Below, one piece after another: positions 41,123 through 50,700 of a stretch of 64,000 bases of DNA. Position 1 is the stretch's first letter; every line of letters begins with the position of its first letter. A program made the position numbers and the translations under genes. The notes beneath the pieces were generated by a model. It searched no databases. It was given only the letters and a program-made list of their open reading frames with translations, and was not told the origin of the DNA. Source of the stretch: Rhizobium sp. 007 (GTDB lineage: Bacteria; Pseudomonadota; Alphaproteobacteria; Rhizobiales; Rhizobiaceae); assembly GCF_015353075.1 (NCBI RefSeq), contig NZ_CP064187.1:1736001-1800000 (forward strand), written 5' to 3'.

Positions 41123-41474
41123 CGCTCACCTGTACGAAATCGAGAACGCCGGGCACTGGCGCATTCGGCTTGCGCACCGTGATCTTGGCGCGCCTGATCT
41201 GATGAAACTTTTCGCAGAGACCCTTGGCGATATCGAGCGCCAGCGCTTCGATCAGGTTGCGGCGCCTGCCGGTGACGATCTCCTCGATCACGGTGAAGGC
41301 AATCCCGTAGTTCACGGTATCGTCGATCGAGTCGCTTTCGAGCGCACCCGCCGCGACGACGTCGAGCTCGGCATCGACGAAGAACCGCTGTCCGAGGAAC
41401 TCCTCTTCGTCGTGAACCCCGTGACGCGCAAAGAACGCGCAATTCTGCAGCGTGATTGTATATTTCGTGCCCAT
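41103..41474 (-). CDS. folB: dihydroneopterin aldolase
   Basis: 123 residues: YTITLQNCAFFARHGVHDEE (active-site Gly-His and Glu), LGQRFFVDAELDV, DTVNYGIAFTVIEEIV and the C-terminal VRKPNAPVPGVLDFVQVSVE. Cleaves dihydroneopterin to hydroxymethyl-dihydropterin. folP's TGA overlaps the folB ATG by one base (TGATG), so the order is tightly coupled. Confidence 0.96.
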   Translation of the reverse strand: MGTKYTITLQNCAFFARHGVHDEEEFLGQRFFVDAELDVVAAGALESDSIDDTVNYGIAFTVIEEIVTGRRRNLIEALALDIAKGLCEKFHQIRRAKITVRKPNAPVPGVLDFVQVSVEHFAG

Positions 41475-42337
41475 CAGCCTTCTCTTTGCTCGAAATCCCG
41501 GCGCGCCGCCAGCATAGCATCCGCGACCGCCAGCGCATCCCTGTTGATTGCGACATTGTGCACCCGGAAAACCGCAGCACCCTGAAGCCTGAGCAGTGCG
41601 CTGCTCGCCGCCGTTGCAACGTCGCGCTCAGCCGCATCCCGTCCTGTGACAGCACCGACGAAGCGCTTTCGCGATGTGCCCGCCAGCAGCGGCAATCCGA
41701 AACGCTGCAATTCGGCAAACCTCGCCATCAGCTCCAGGTTCTCGTCGGCGTCCTTGGCAAAGCCGAATCCCGGATCAAGCACGATCCGCTCGCGCATGAC
41801 GCCTGCTTCCGCGGCGATCTCCAGGGAGCGGACCAAGAAATGATATTGATCCGCAATCACGTCCGGCAGCTTCTCGCGTTCGCGGCCCGTATGCATGAGG
41901 CAGAGTCCGGCGCCGGTATCGGTCGAAACCCTCGCGATCTCCGCCTCCTTCTGCAATCCGAAGACGTCGTTGATGATATGCGCGCCGGCCCCGACGGCGA
42001 GCCGCGCCGTCTCCGCCCGGTAGGTGTCGATCGAAATCAGCGCATCGCTCCTGCCGCGCAGAGCCTCGATCACCGGCAGCACGCGGGACTGCTCTTCCGC
42101 AGGGCTGACTTCGGCAGCACCCGGGCGTGTCGACTCCCCGCCGATGTCGATGATCGCGGCTCCCTCGCTGACGGACTGAAGGGCATGCTCGACGGCGGCA
42201 TCCACGCTTTCGTAGCGTCCGCCATCCGAAAAGGAATCCGGCGTCACATTGATGATCGCCATGATTACGCCGCGCGGCCCGAGTTCTATTTCGCGGCCAT
42301 GCGCCACGCGCCAGAAACTGCTTCGAAGCTGTAGCAT
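41474..42337 (-). CDS. folP: dihydropteroate synthase
   Basis: 287 residues, TIM-barrel. GVIMAIINVTPDSFSDGGRY (pterin/pyrophosphate loop), IDIGGESTRPGAAEVSP, ALISIDTYRAETARLAVGAG, GAHIINDVFG, GLCLMHTG and GTSRKRFVGAVTGRD. Joins pABA to the pterin; target of sulfonamides. The first gene of the folate operon on the minus strand. ATG at 42337 is used; sequence before it has no better start. No unusual residue at the sulfa site that I can judge. Confidence 0.96.
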   Translation of the reverse strand: MLQLRSSFWRVAHGREIELGPRGVIMAIINVTPDSFSDGGRYESVDAAVEHALQSVSEGAAIIDIGGESTRPGAAEVSPAEEQSRVLPVIEALRGRSDALISIDTYRAETARLAVGAGAHIINDVFGLQKEAEIARVSTDTGAGLCLMHTGREREKLPDVIADQYHFLVRSLEIAAEAGVMRERIVLDPGFGFAKDADENLELMARFAELQRFGLPLLAGTSRKRFVGAVTGRDAAERDVATAASSALLRLQGAAVFRVHNVAINRDALAVADAMLAARRDFEQREG

Positions 42338-42440
42338 CGGGGTTTATCCCATTGATAATAAAAAAAGCCGACGCCCTGTATTGCGCTCGCGGTGGCTATG
42401 CCCCAAGCTCCGCCGAACTTCAACACGGGTAGCGTCAAGA

Positions 42441-43067
42441 ATGCCTTCCGCATCGCGTTATATGCGTTTCGTCCTTGCTTTTTCCACGACGGTTGCCCTC
42501 TGCATTCCCGCCTCGGCTCAAGTCGTTGCGACCAAAAGCTACTCCTATTTCGACATCCGAGGAAAGAGTGCCGGCGAGCTCGATGAGGAACTGAGCCGCC
42601 GCGGGCCGACGGCGAGTGGCTCCTCCGCGCGCCACCCCGGCGCCACGAAAATCCGCTTCGGCGGCGAGGCGACCTACGTGCAGAGCAACGGCCGCTGCCG
42701 CATCACCAGCGCAAAGGTGACCGTTCACACGCAGATCATCCTGCCGCGCTGGCGAAACCGCAACGGCGCCAGCAAACAGCTGTCGACGATCTGGGATGCA
42801 CTCTCGAGCGACATCAAAAGGCATGAGGAGCGACACGCGGAAATCGCCCGCACACAAGCGCGTCTCATGGAGCGACGGATCCTCGCGCTGCCCGCCCAGC
42901 GCAGCTGCGGAGCCATGCAGGAGCTTGTCACGGAAGAATCTAATCGCGGAATAGAAGAACACGACAGGTTGCAGGCGCGTTTCGACCGCATCGAGGCAGT
43001 CAACTTTCAGAGCAGGATGATGCGCTTGCTCAACAAGCGAATCAGTTCGTCCGGCAGCGAAAAATAA
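42441..43067 (+). CDS. DUF922-type putative secreted metalloprotease
   Basis: 208 residues with a signal peptide (MRFVLAFSTTVALCIPASAQ), then DUF922 features: SYSYFDIRGKSAGELDEELS, WDALSSDIKRHEERHAEIAR. H-E-x-x-H-A-E-I-A is a zincin-like motif. Family function is unknown. ATG 42441 or the ATG at 42462; both retain the signal peptide. Divergent from folP. 43068-43200 holds only the start of the candidate sRNA. Confidence 0.75.
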   Translation: MPSASRYMRFVLAFSTTVALCIPASAQVVATKSYSYFDIRGKSAGELDEELSRRGPTASGSSARHPGATKIRFGGEATYVQSNGRCRITSAKVTVHTQIILPRWRNRNGASKQLSTIWDALSSDIKRHEERHAEIARTQARLMERRILALPAQRSCGAMQELVTEESNRGIEEHDRLQARFDRIEAVNFQSRMMRLLNKRISSSGSEK

Positions 43068-43200
43068 CCCAATCTTCGCAATAAGCACGCGATATCGTTA
43101 GCTGAGCAACGAAACTTATGCGAAGCTTTCCTCCTCCAAAGCCTGTTAATGATGAAAATTAGCGATATGCGACTCAACCCGCACGCGCTAATATGAACAC

Positions 43201-43342
43201 ATTCGGAAGTTCAGGTGGGATTGACCTGATCTTCTGTTACTGGGTTCTCCTGGCGCGTTCTAAGCCGCGGGCGGTCCTCCCTCGCCCGATGGTTATGCGC
43301 CCGCCTCGCCTCGCACGTCATCCGGCGCGCGAGGCTTTTTTT
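43201..43342 (+). ncRNA. candidate small RNA with anti-Shine-Dalgarno loop
   Basis: No coding frame fits this stretch. Three hairpins can be drawn: TCAGGT / ACCTGA (43211-43229); a long arm GGCGC (43252-43256) with GCGCC (43297-43301) enclosing GCC/GGT and CGGGCG / CGCCCG with a 9-base loop GTCCTCCCT; and a terminator, GCCTCGC with GCGAGGC followed by seven T's (43336-43342). TAATAT at 43189-43194 could be a -10 box, giving a transcript start near 43201 and about 142 nt of RNA. The CCTCC loop could pair with ribosome-binding sites, as in some rhizobial sRNAs. The terminator lies just beyond the convergent ferredoxin gene's 3' end and cannot serve it, since that gene runs the other way. Confidence 0.55.
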
Positions 43343-43349
43343 GCACAGA

Positions 43350-43670
43350 TCAGGCCTGGCGCTCGGGCACCTGGACGATAAGTCCGTCGAGCGCCGCCTT
43401 CATTCTGATCTGGCAGGAAAGCCGCGAAGTCGGGCGGACATCGAAGGCGAAGTCGAGCATGTCTTCTTCCATCGCTTCCGGCGGGCCGACGCGCTCGGCC
43501 CATTCTTCGTCGACATAGACATGACAGGTCGCACAGGCGCATGCGCCGCCGCACTCGGCTTCTATGCCTGGCACCGAGTTGCGCACGGCATTCTCCATCA
43601 CAGTGGAGCCTTGATCGACATCCAGATCGAAGCGCGTGCCGTCGAAGGCAACGATAGTCAGTTTGGGCAT
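43350..43670 (-). CDS. [2Fe-2S] ferredoxin, adrenodoxin type
   Basis: 106 residues. [14 protein letters not shown] holds three of the four cluster Cys in the C-x5-C-x2-C pattern; the fourth is in SRLSCQIRM. The N-terminal [19 protein letters not shown] fold matches adrenodoxin-like ferredoxins of the Isc/P450 class. Electron donor for an unknown partner; the reductase is not nearby. Single gene on the minus strand; the candidate sRNA converges on its 3' end. Confidence 0.93.
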   Translation of the reverse strand: MPKLTIVAFDGTRFDLDVDQGSTVMENAVRNSVPGIEAECGGACACATCHVYVDEEWAERVGPPEAMEEDMLDFAFDVRPTSRLSCQIRMKAALDGLIVQVPERQA

Positions 43671-43820
43671 GATGCTTTCCGGTATTACATGAAGAGGGAG
43701 GATCGAAATTTTTCTTCCAACAAATCCGATGGGCAGTCAACATCGACCGCCTTCACGGTTTCATTCCATATTTAAAAGCGACGGGCTTTTCCATTTGCGT
43801 CATACCGCTGGCCACAAAAA

Positions 43821-43850
43821 GACCCGCTGTTCCGGAATGGAGCAGCGGGC
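43821..43850 (-). terminator. intrinsic terminator of the Hpt gene
   Basis: CCCGCTG-TTCC / GGA-CAGCGGG stem; read leftward it runs into TTTTT. Confidence 0.8.
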
Positions 43851-43873
43851 CGAGTGGCTTAAAATGCTCGGCT

Positions 43874-44242
43874 CTAGCGGCTGAGCTTGAGAATGAAATT
43901 TTCGGCTTCGACGACAGCGGCTCCGACCGCGGCCATGCACGCTGCATCGCCGCAATTGTTCTCGAGCATGTCTGCCGCTTCGGATACCTGGAAGGCCCCA
44001 ACCGCGCTCGCCGCCCCTTTCAGCCGGTGGGCAGCGGCTTGCATCTTCTTTGCATCGCCCGACGAAACCTCCTGCAGGCAGGCGCGTGCCTGGCGCGCAA
44101 ATATCTTCAGGACCTCGACTTCAAGCGCCTTGTCGCCCATCGTCTGCTTTGCCAGATGAACAAGGTCGATCGGGCGGCCCTTTGAGGGGCAAGGCCCGTT
44201 TGAATTATCCGGCGCCTCGAACGCAATACTGACTGCTGCCAT
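43874..44242 (-). CDS. Hpt-domain phosphotransfer protein
   Basis: 122 residues. The AAHRLKGAASAVGAFQVSEA helix contains the phospho-accepting His of Hpt domains; the rest is helical (ALEVEVLKIFARQARACLQE). It could relay phosphate in a multistep system; its partners are unknown. It is divergent from the giant coiled-coil gene, and CtrA-type boxes lie 107 and 169 bases upstream of its start, so either gene could be CtrA-controlled. CckA is encoded about 10 kb away, but Hpt here is not ChpT. Confidence 0.9.
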   Translation of the reverse strand: MAAVSIAFEAPDNSNGPCPSKGRPIDLVHLAKQTMGDKALEVEVLKIFARQARACLQEVSSGDAKKMQAAAHRLKGAASAVGAFQVSEAADMLENNCGDAACMAAVGAAVVEAENFILKLSR

Positions 44243-44348
44243 GTGCCAATTCTCCCGTCTTTACCCCGCAGGTGGATTCACACTGCGGTTGGAGAGTGGC
44301 GATCGCGTTAAATTCTGGCACATTGAGGGCGGAATTCTACCGCTATGG

Positions 44349-44364
44349 TTAACAACCGCTTAAC
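44349..44364. promoter_or_regulatory. CtrA-type box 1
   Basis: TTAA-N7-TTAA followed by C, the full CtrA consensus, located in the divergent region before the Hpt gene and the giant coiled-coil gene. Confidence 0.55.
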
Positions 44365-44410
44365 GCCCCTAAATTATTGGTTTTTCGACGTCCGCCTGCG
44401 TTAAATTATG

Positions 44411-44425
44411 TTAACAACGGATTAA
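44411..44425. promoter_or_regulatory. CtrA-type box 2
   Basis: A second perfect TTAA-N7-TTAA (spacer CAACGGA), 62 bases from box 1. Two perfect boxes in 80 bases are unlikely by chance in this GC-rich window. Confidence 0.55.
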
Positions 44426-44705
44426 TGGATGGTGATTAGCAAGGCTTCATTAATTGTCTCGGAAGCCCGGATGTGTCACTACGATACTAGTAAACTAGGT
44501 TTATGGTACGCGCCTTTGCTGGCCAAGTGGATAGTGGTAATGTTTTGATACCGTCCGTTTGAAAAAGCGGCTATCTACTCTGAAATGACATGCTTATCCG
44601 TACGTCGGCTCGGATGGGAAGGTCAAAGGCAAAGGTTGGAATCCGGACGCGGCACTGTCCGGGAAATGCGGCTGAACCGGCTGAGATGTAACGAGGCGTA
44701 ACCGA

Positions 44706-47700
44706 ATGGCGAACAACAAGTACAGCGAGTCGATCGAGGACAAGGCCTTCAAAGCATTGGACGAAGCTCTCCAGATCGACTTCAGCCAGCAGAAGGCGCC
44801 GTCTCGCGGCGCTAAAACGCCTGACGCCCCGGAGGCCAAAGTGTCCGACACGCCATCTGCCCGCAGCAATCAGCAGGACCAGGATGAGAGCCAGCGCCGC
44901 CGCGGCCGCGGCTCCAGGGCGGAGCAGGTGGCCCGCGCGCCGGCGCTGGCCGCGGCGAACGATGCAAACCGCATGACGGCCGCCTCCATTCTGAAATCGC
45001 TAGACGGCGGCTCGACGCGTTCGGCCGTGCGCAACGCCACGCTCTTCTCGCTGCTGTGGATCGTCGGCGGCGTCGGCCTGATGGCCCTGCTCTACTCGCC
45101 GCAGATCTGGCAGATCCGTTCCGTTACCGATCTCGCGGCCCTCCCCGGCGTCATTGCCGGCATCATCGGCATCATCGTGCCGGTGCTTCTGTTCTATGCC
45201 TTTGCAATCATGATCTCGCGCGCTCAGGACATGCGCAACGCCGCCCGCTCCATGGCGGAAGTGGCACTGCGTCTCTCCGAACCGGAAACGATCGCATCCG
45301 AACGCATCATGACGGTCGGCCAAGCCGTTCGCCGTGAAGTCTCCGCCATGAACGAAGGCATCGAGCGCACGATCGCGCGCGCTTCCGAGCTTGAAACCCT
45401 GGTTCACTCCGAAGTTAACGCGCTTGAACGCAGCTATGCCGATAATGAACTGCGCGTGCGCGGCCTGGTTCATGAACTCGGCTCCGAGCGCGAAGCGATC
45501 GTCAATCACGCGGAGCGCATCCGCAGCTCGATCGTCGGCGTCCATGACCAGCTGAAGGAAGACCTTTCGCTCGCGACGGAAGAGATCGCCGTACGCCTTG
45601 CGACGTCAGGCGAAGCCTTCGCATCGATGATCGACACCCGGGCTGCGACGCTGACGGAAAAATCGGAAACGGCGATCCAGTCGCTCGGCTCGCTTCTCGC
45701 AGCCAAGACCGACTCGCTGCTGCAGACGCTGACCTCCTCCGGTTTTGCGCTGGCACACGAATTCGACACGCGCCTGGAGTCGCTCACCTCCAACCTCAAT
45801 GATCGCGGTGAGCAGTTGCTCAGCCAGTTCGAAACGCGTGCCTCCACTATGGACAGCAGCGCCGAGAAGCTGAATGCGGCGCTGAACGACCGCGCCCGCC
45901 AGCTGAACGAAATCCTGATTGCCCGCACCCGCGAAATCAACGAAAGTCTGACCGGTGGCGAACGCGAAATCACCGGCACGCTCGACGACGTGCTTGCCAA
46001 GCTCAACGCGTCGCTCGACGATAAGAGCGCAAGCTTCCGTCAAAGCCTGCAGTCCAGCGCCGACGACGCCATCATGGACCTCGACCTGCGCTCCGGCTTC
46101 TTCGACGAGCGCCTGCAGGCAACCGTCGCCCAGATGTCGACCGCGTTCGACGAGCGCGTGGCGGAATTCACAAACGCCTTCGACAAGCGCGCTGGTTCGC
46201 TCGACACCAAGCTGATGGAAAGCCTCGCGCGCATCAACGAGACGCTGGCCGGCGGCTCGGAATCGATCGACGGCATCCTCAATTCCAGCATCGAGCGCCT
46301 TGGCGCCTCGATGACCGACCAGTCCTTCGCGCTGGCGACTGCGCTGAGTACGGGTCAGGAAGTCCTCGAAAGCTCTCTTGGCAGCAAGGTCGACGAAATC
46401 TCCAACGCCCTTTCGGCCCGCACCAGCGAGATCACCTCTGCCCTGCAGTCTGCGAGCGGCGGGATTTCCGAGGCGCTCGCCTCCGGCGTTTCCGAGCTGC
46501 ATGGCAGCCTTTCGGCCCGCAGCAGCGAGATCACTTCTGCCTTGCAGTCCGCAAGCGGCGAGATTTCTGAGGTGCTCGCCTCGGGCGTCTCCGATCTGCA
46601 TGGCAGCCTTTCAGGCCGCACGAGCGAGCTCACCTTCGCGCTGCAGAGCGCAAAGGATGAAATTTCTGAGACGCTGGCGTCCGGCACCACCGATCTGCGG
46701 ACGAACCTTTCGAGCCACACCGGCAAACTGACCTCCGCGCTCAAAAATGCTAAAAGCGAGCTTTCCGAGGCTCTCACATCCGGCACTTCTGAGCTGCAGG
46801 CGAATCTTTCGGGCCGCACCAGCGAATTGGCATCTGCTCTGCAGAACGCCACCGGTGAAATTTCGCTAGCGCTCGCAACCGGCACGTCCGAACTCCACAA
46901 CAATCTCGCGGCGCGTTCGACGGAATTCCGCGAGACGCTGCTGTCGACCACGTCCGACCTCACGGCTGCCGTCTCCGCCGGCACGGAGCAGATAACCTCC
47001 GCATTCGGCCGCGCCGACGAGCTCAACAACGTAATCTCCCAGCGTGCCGCGGCGATCACCCAGGCCCTGGATTCCGCCCATGAACGCATCGACGGTGTCA
47101 TGGCGGAGCGCAGCAGCGCACTCGTCAGCGCGCTCTCGAGCAATCACGACCGCCTGGCCGACGCCCTCGACGAAAAAACGATGGCGCTCGCCATATCGCT
47201 CGACGATAGCCAGAGCCGCTTCGACAGCGCACTTGAAGCCCGCACCAACGCACTCCTCGATACCGTTGCAGGTGCTGAGGCCCGGGTTGCCGGCGCCTTC
47301 ACCGACAAGGCAGAGGGAATCCGCAGCGCTTATACCGACAACCAGGAACGGCTCGAACGGTCGCTCGGCGAACACGTCGCAGCGCTCTCCTCGACACTCT
47401 CCAGCAGCAACAACCGCCTTGAGTCGCTGACGGGCGAAGCAGCCGCACGCATGGAATCGCTTACCAGCGAAGCTGCCGCCCGCATCGACGGCAGCCTTGC
47501 CTCCGCCCATGATCGCATCCGCGCAACGCTGGACGACCGTGCGAACGCGATCAGCCTTTCGCTCAGCGACGCCCATGCGCAGCTCAGCGATACGCTGTCC
47601 GAGCAGACGACGACCATCGGCGCCTCGGTCGCCGCAAGCGCCAGCATGCTCGAAATGTCGCTGGAAGATCATGAAGCCTCCATCCGCCAGACCATCGACG

Positions 47701-50700
47701 GCAGCGCCAGGTCGCTCGAAGAGCGCCTGCGTGAAGGCGCCGGCCAGATCGCCGGCCGCTTCCAGGATGCGGCAAGCGAAATCTCGCGCTCGGCCGAAAC
47801 TTTCTCCATGCACCTCGATCAGTCGATAGACGGTATGACCGGCCGTTTTGCTGAAACCGGTTCGCGCGTCGAAGCGGGCCTTGCCGCTCTCGAAAACCGC
47901 ATCCGCGACGGAGTCGCCGGTGTCGCAACGCAGGTGGATGCCGCAGGCAGCCGGCTTGCGGAAACACTTAACGACAGCATTTCGCAACTGCGCGAACTCG
48001 GCGACGATGCCGCCTTGCGCGTTACGACTGTCCTGGAAAGCACGAGCGATACGCTTACCGGCGCGATCGATGAGCGCACGGCAAGCCTCGCCGGCGCCAT
48101 CGATGAGCGCACAGCAAGTCTCGCAGCTGCGATTGGCGAGCGGACTTCGGCTCTGACTGCCGCTGTCGATGAACGCGCTGCAAATCTCACGATGACGATC
48201 GACGATCGTGCCGCAAATCTCGCAACGTCCATCGACGACCGCACGGCAAACCTTGCACAGGCGATGCATCGTGGCAGCGAGCATATCGACGAACGCCTGT
48301 CCACCATGGACCGGGCGCTCACCCTTGGCCTCAACGCCGTCAATCAGACGATCGAAGGCAAGGCCGCCGGCCTCGCCTCGACGCTGCGCAGCGCCGTCGC
48401 CGATGCTGCCCAGGGCATGGATGCCGAAGCCGCACGCACGGCCGAACTGATGGCCCGCACCGGCCAGCAGTTCACCGAAGGCCTCGACCAGAAGAGCGGC
48501 GAGTTCGCGCGTGCCATGGACGAGCGCTCCGAACAGATCGTCGGCCGCGTTTCCGAGGCGCAGAACCGCCTCGCGAGCCAGGCAGCCGCCGTCGCCCAGA
48601 CCTTCTCCGAGGCCGGCAATGCGATCGTCAACAAGGTCGCCGAAGCCGAAACACTCGTCAGCGGCCAGGTGAATGCCATTTCGCAGGCTCTCTCCGAGGC
48701 CCAATCCTCGCTGGAGAACCGCGGCGACGCAATCCGCTCGACGATCGCAAGCGCCAGCGAAGGCATCGCCACGACCATGTCGAACGTCGACAGGGCTCTC
48801 GAAGCCCGCAGCAGCGCGATCCGCTCCGGTCTGGAAGAGCGCGCACGCGAAATTGATGCGACCTTGACCGATGTCGAAAAGGCACTCGAAGCCCGCGGCC
48901 ATACGATCCGCTCGACGCTCGACGAGCGCACCCGCGAGCTCAACTCCATGCTCGCCGGCCGTTCTTCCGAGCTCTCGCGCCTGATCGACGAAACCGCGCA
49001 TCCGATGATCGAGCGCTACACGGAAGCGGGCAAGGAGGCCGCGGCCCGCATCGCCGCCGCAGCCGAACAGAGTGCGGACCGCCTGCGCGCCGAAAACGCA
49101 GTCCTGGCGAATGCGATCGCGGCCCGCACCGAGAGCGCTTCCACGGCGGTCAATGCTATTGAAACGAGCCTGCTTGCCAACGTCAACGCACTCATCGAGC
49201 GCCTGTCCGAAAACAGTGCCTCGATGGCGATGATGATGAACAGTGCGGCCGAAGATCTTGCCACTGTCGACGGCCGCCTCGGCGAGACCACCTCGCGCTT
49301 CACCGACTCGGCGTCGAAGGCGGCGGAGATGGTTTCCGCCTCGACCCGTCTTCTCGAAGGCAAGGTCGACCGCCTCTCCGACATATCGGGCCAAACGCTG
49401 GCGCAGGTCGGCGGCATCATCGGCCGCTTCGACGAGCACTCGAAGGTCCTAAGCCAGGCTTCAAACCTGCTCGCGGCTGCGCAGTCGAATCTCGTCTCGA
49501 CACTCGAGGAACGCGAAGGCGCCCTGCAGAGCCTCTCCGTCGGCCTCGTCCAACGTTCCGAAGAGATTGAAAAGACGATGCGTGCCCTCTCCGGCATGGT
49601 CGAGAATGCCTTCGAGCGTGCCGAGCAGCGCTCCAACCAGGTCACCGGCAATCTGCGCCAGGGCGTGCAATCCTCCTTCGCCGATATCGGCCGCGTGCTT
49701 TCGGAGACGGAAAAGCGCGCCGAGGAAGCCGCTGAAGCGATGCGCAGCTCGATCGTCAAGGCTGGCGAAGAAGCGAGCGCAACGATCGAAGGCACCTTCG
49801 ACAATGCCGAACGTCGCTCGAACGATCTGGTGAACCGCCTACGCGGCGGGCTGACCGCGTCGCTTTCGGATGTCGAGCGAATGCTCGGCGAGGCAGGCCG
49901 CGCATCGGACGGTGCTGCCCAGCAGCTCCGCGAATCGCTTCGCGAAGCCGTCGAGGAAGCGGTTGCCCGCTTCTCCGGCGCCACTGACGAAATCCGCCGT
50001 TCGGCCGGCGATATCCGCAAGGAACTCGACATGACGCGCAGCGAATTGAAGCGCGGCGCATTCGACCTTCCGGAAGAAGCCAAGGAGAGTGCGGCCGCCA
50101 TGCGCCGTGCCGTTGCCGAGCAGATCAAGGCGCTGCAGGATATTTCGCAGATCGTCAGCCGTTCCACGCAGCAGCTTGAAGTCTCCGAGCCGGTCGCCCG
50201 AGCCGCCGCACAGGCCCAACCCGCTCCGCGCCCGGCGCCTGCGGCCCAGCAGCCTGGCCCGGCGCCCGCCCGCCAGCCCGTCGTCGAAGACGGCTTTGCG
50301 CTCCGCGGCACGATCGCTCCGCCGGCGGCCCCTGCGCCGCAGCGGGCCGCGCCTGTACCGGCCACGCCTGCCCGTCAGGAAACCGGCGGCTGGATCAGCG
50401 ACCTGCTGCGCGGCGCCTCGCGCGATGAAGCCGCCGAGGAGGCGCCCGCTGCACGCACGGCAGCCCCGAGCGCCCAGCCCGCGCCGGCACAGCAGCGCAG
50501 CGCCGATACCCGCAATCCGCGCCACGTCGTCGAATCGCTGAATTCGCTCTCGGTCGATATCGCCCGCGCGATCGATCACGACGCCTCGGTCGATCTGTGG
50601 CACCGTTATCAGCGCGGCGAACGCGACGTCTTCACCCGCCGCCTCTACACGTTGAAGGGCCAGCAGACCTTCGACGAGATCAAGCGCAAATACGATCGCG

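Noticed and set aside
44643..44662. CCGGAC/GTCCGG hairpin in the leader of the giant gene
   Set aside because: Six-base stem with an 8-base loop and no conserved partner; may be chance.
46410..48260. Regularly spaced repeats that could suggest a CRISPR array
   Set aside because: Repeats are direct, in frame, without spacers of unique sequence, and encode coiled-coil hendecads.
46866..49439. 857-codon open frame on the minus strand inside the giant gene
   Set aside because: Antisense shadow. The repetitive, GC-biased codons of the real gene leave no stops on the other strand; the product has no domain.
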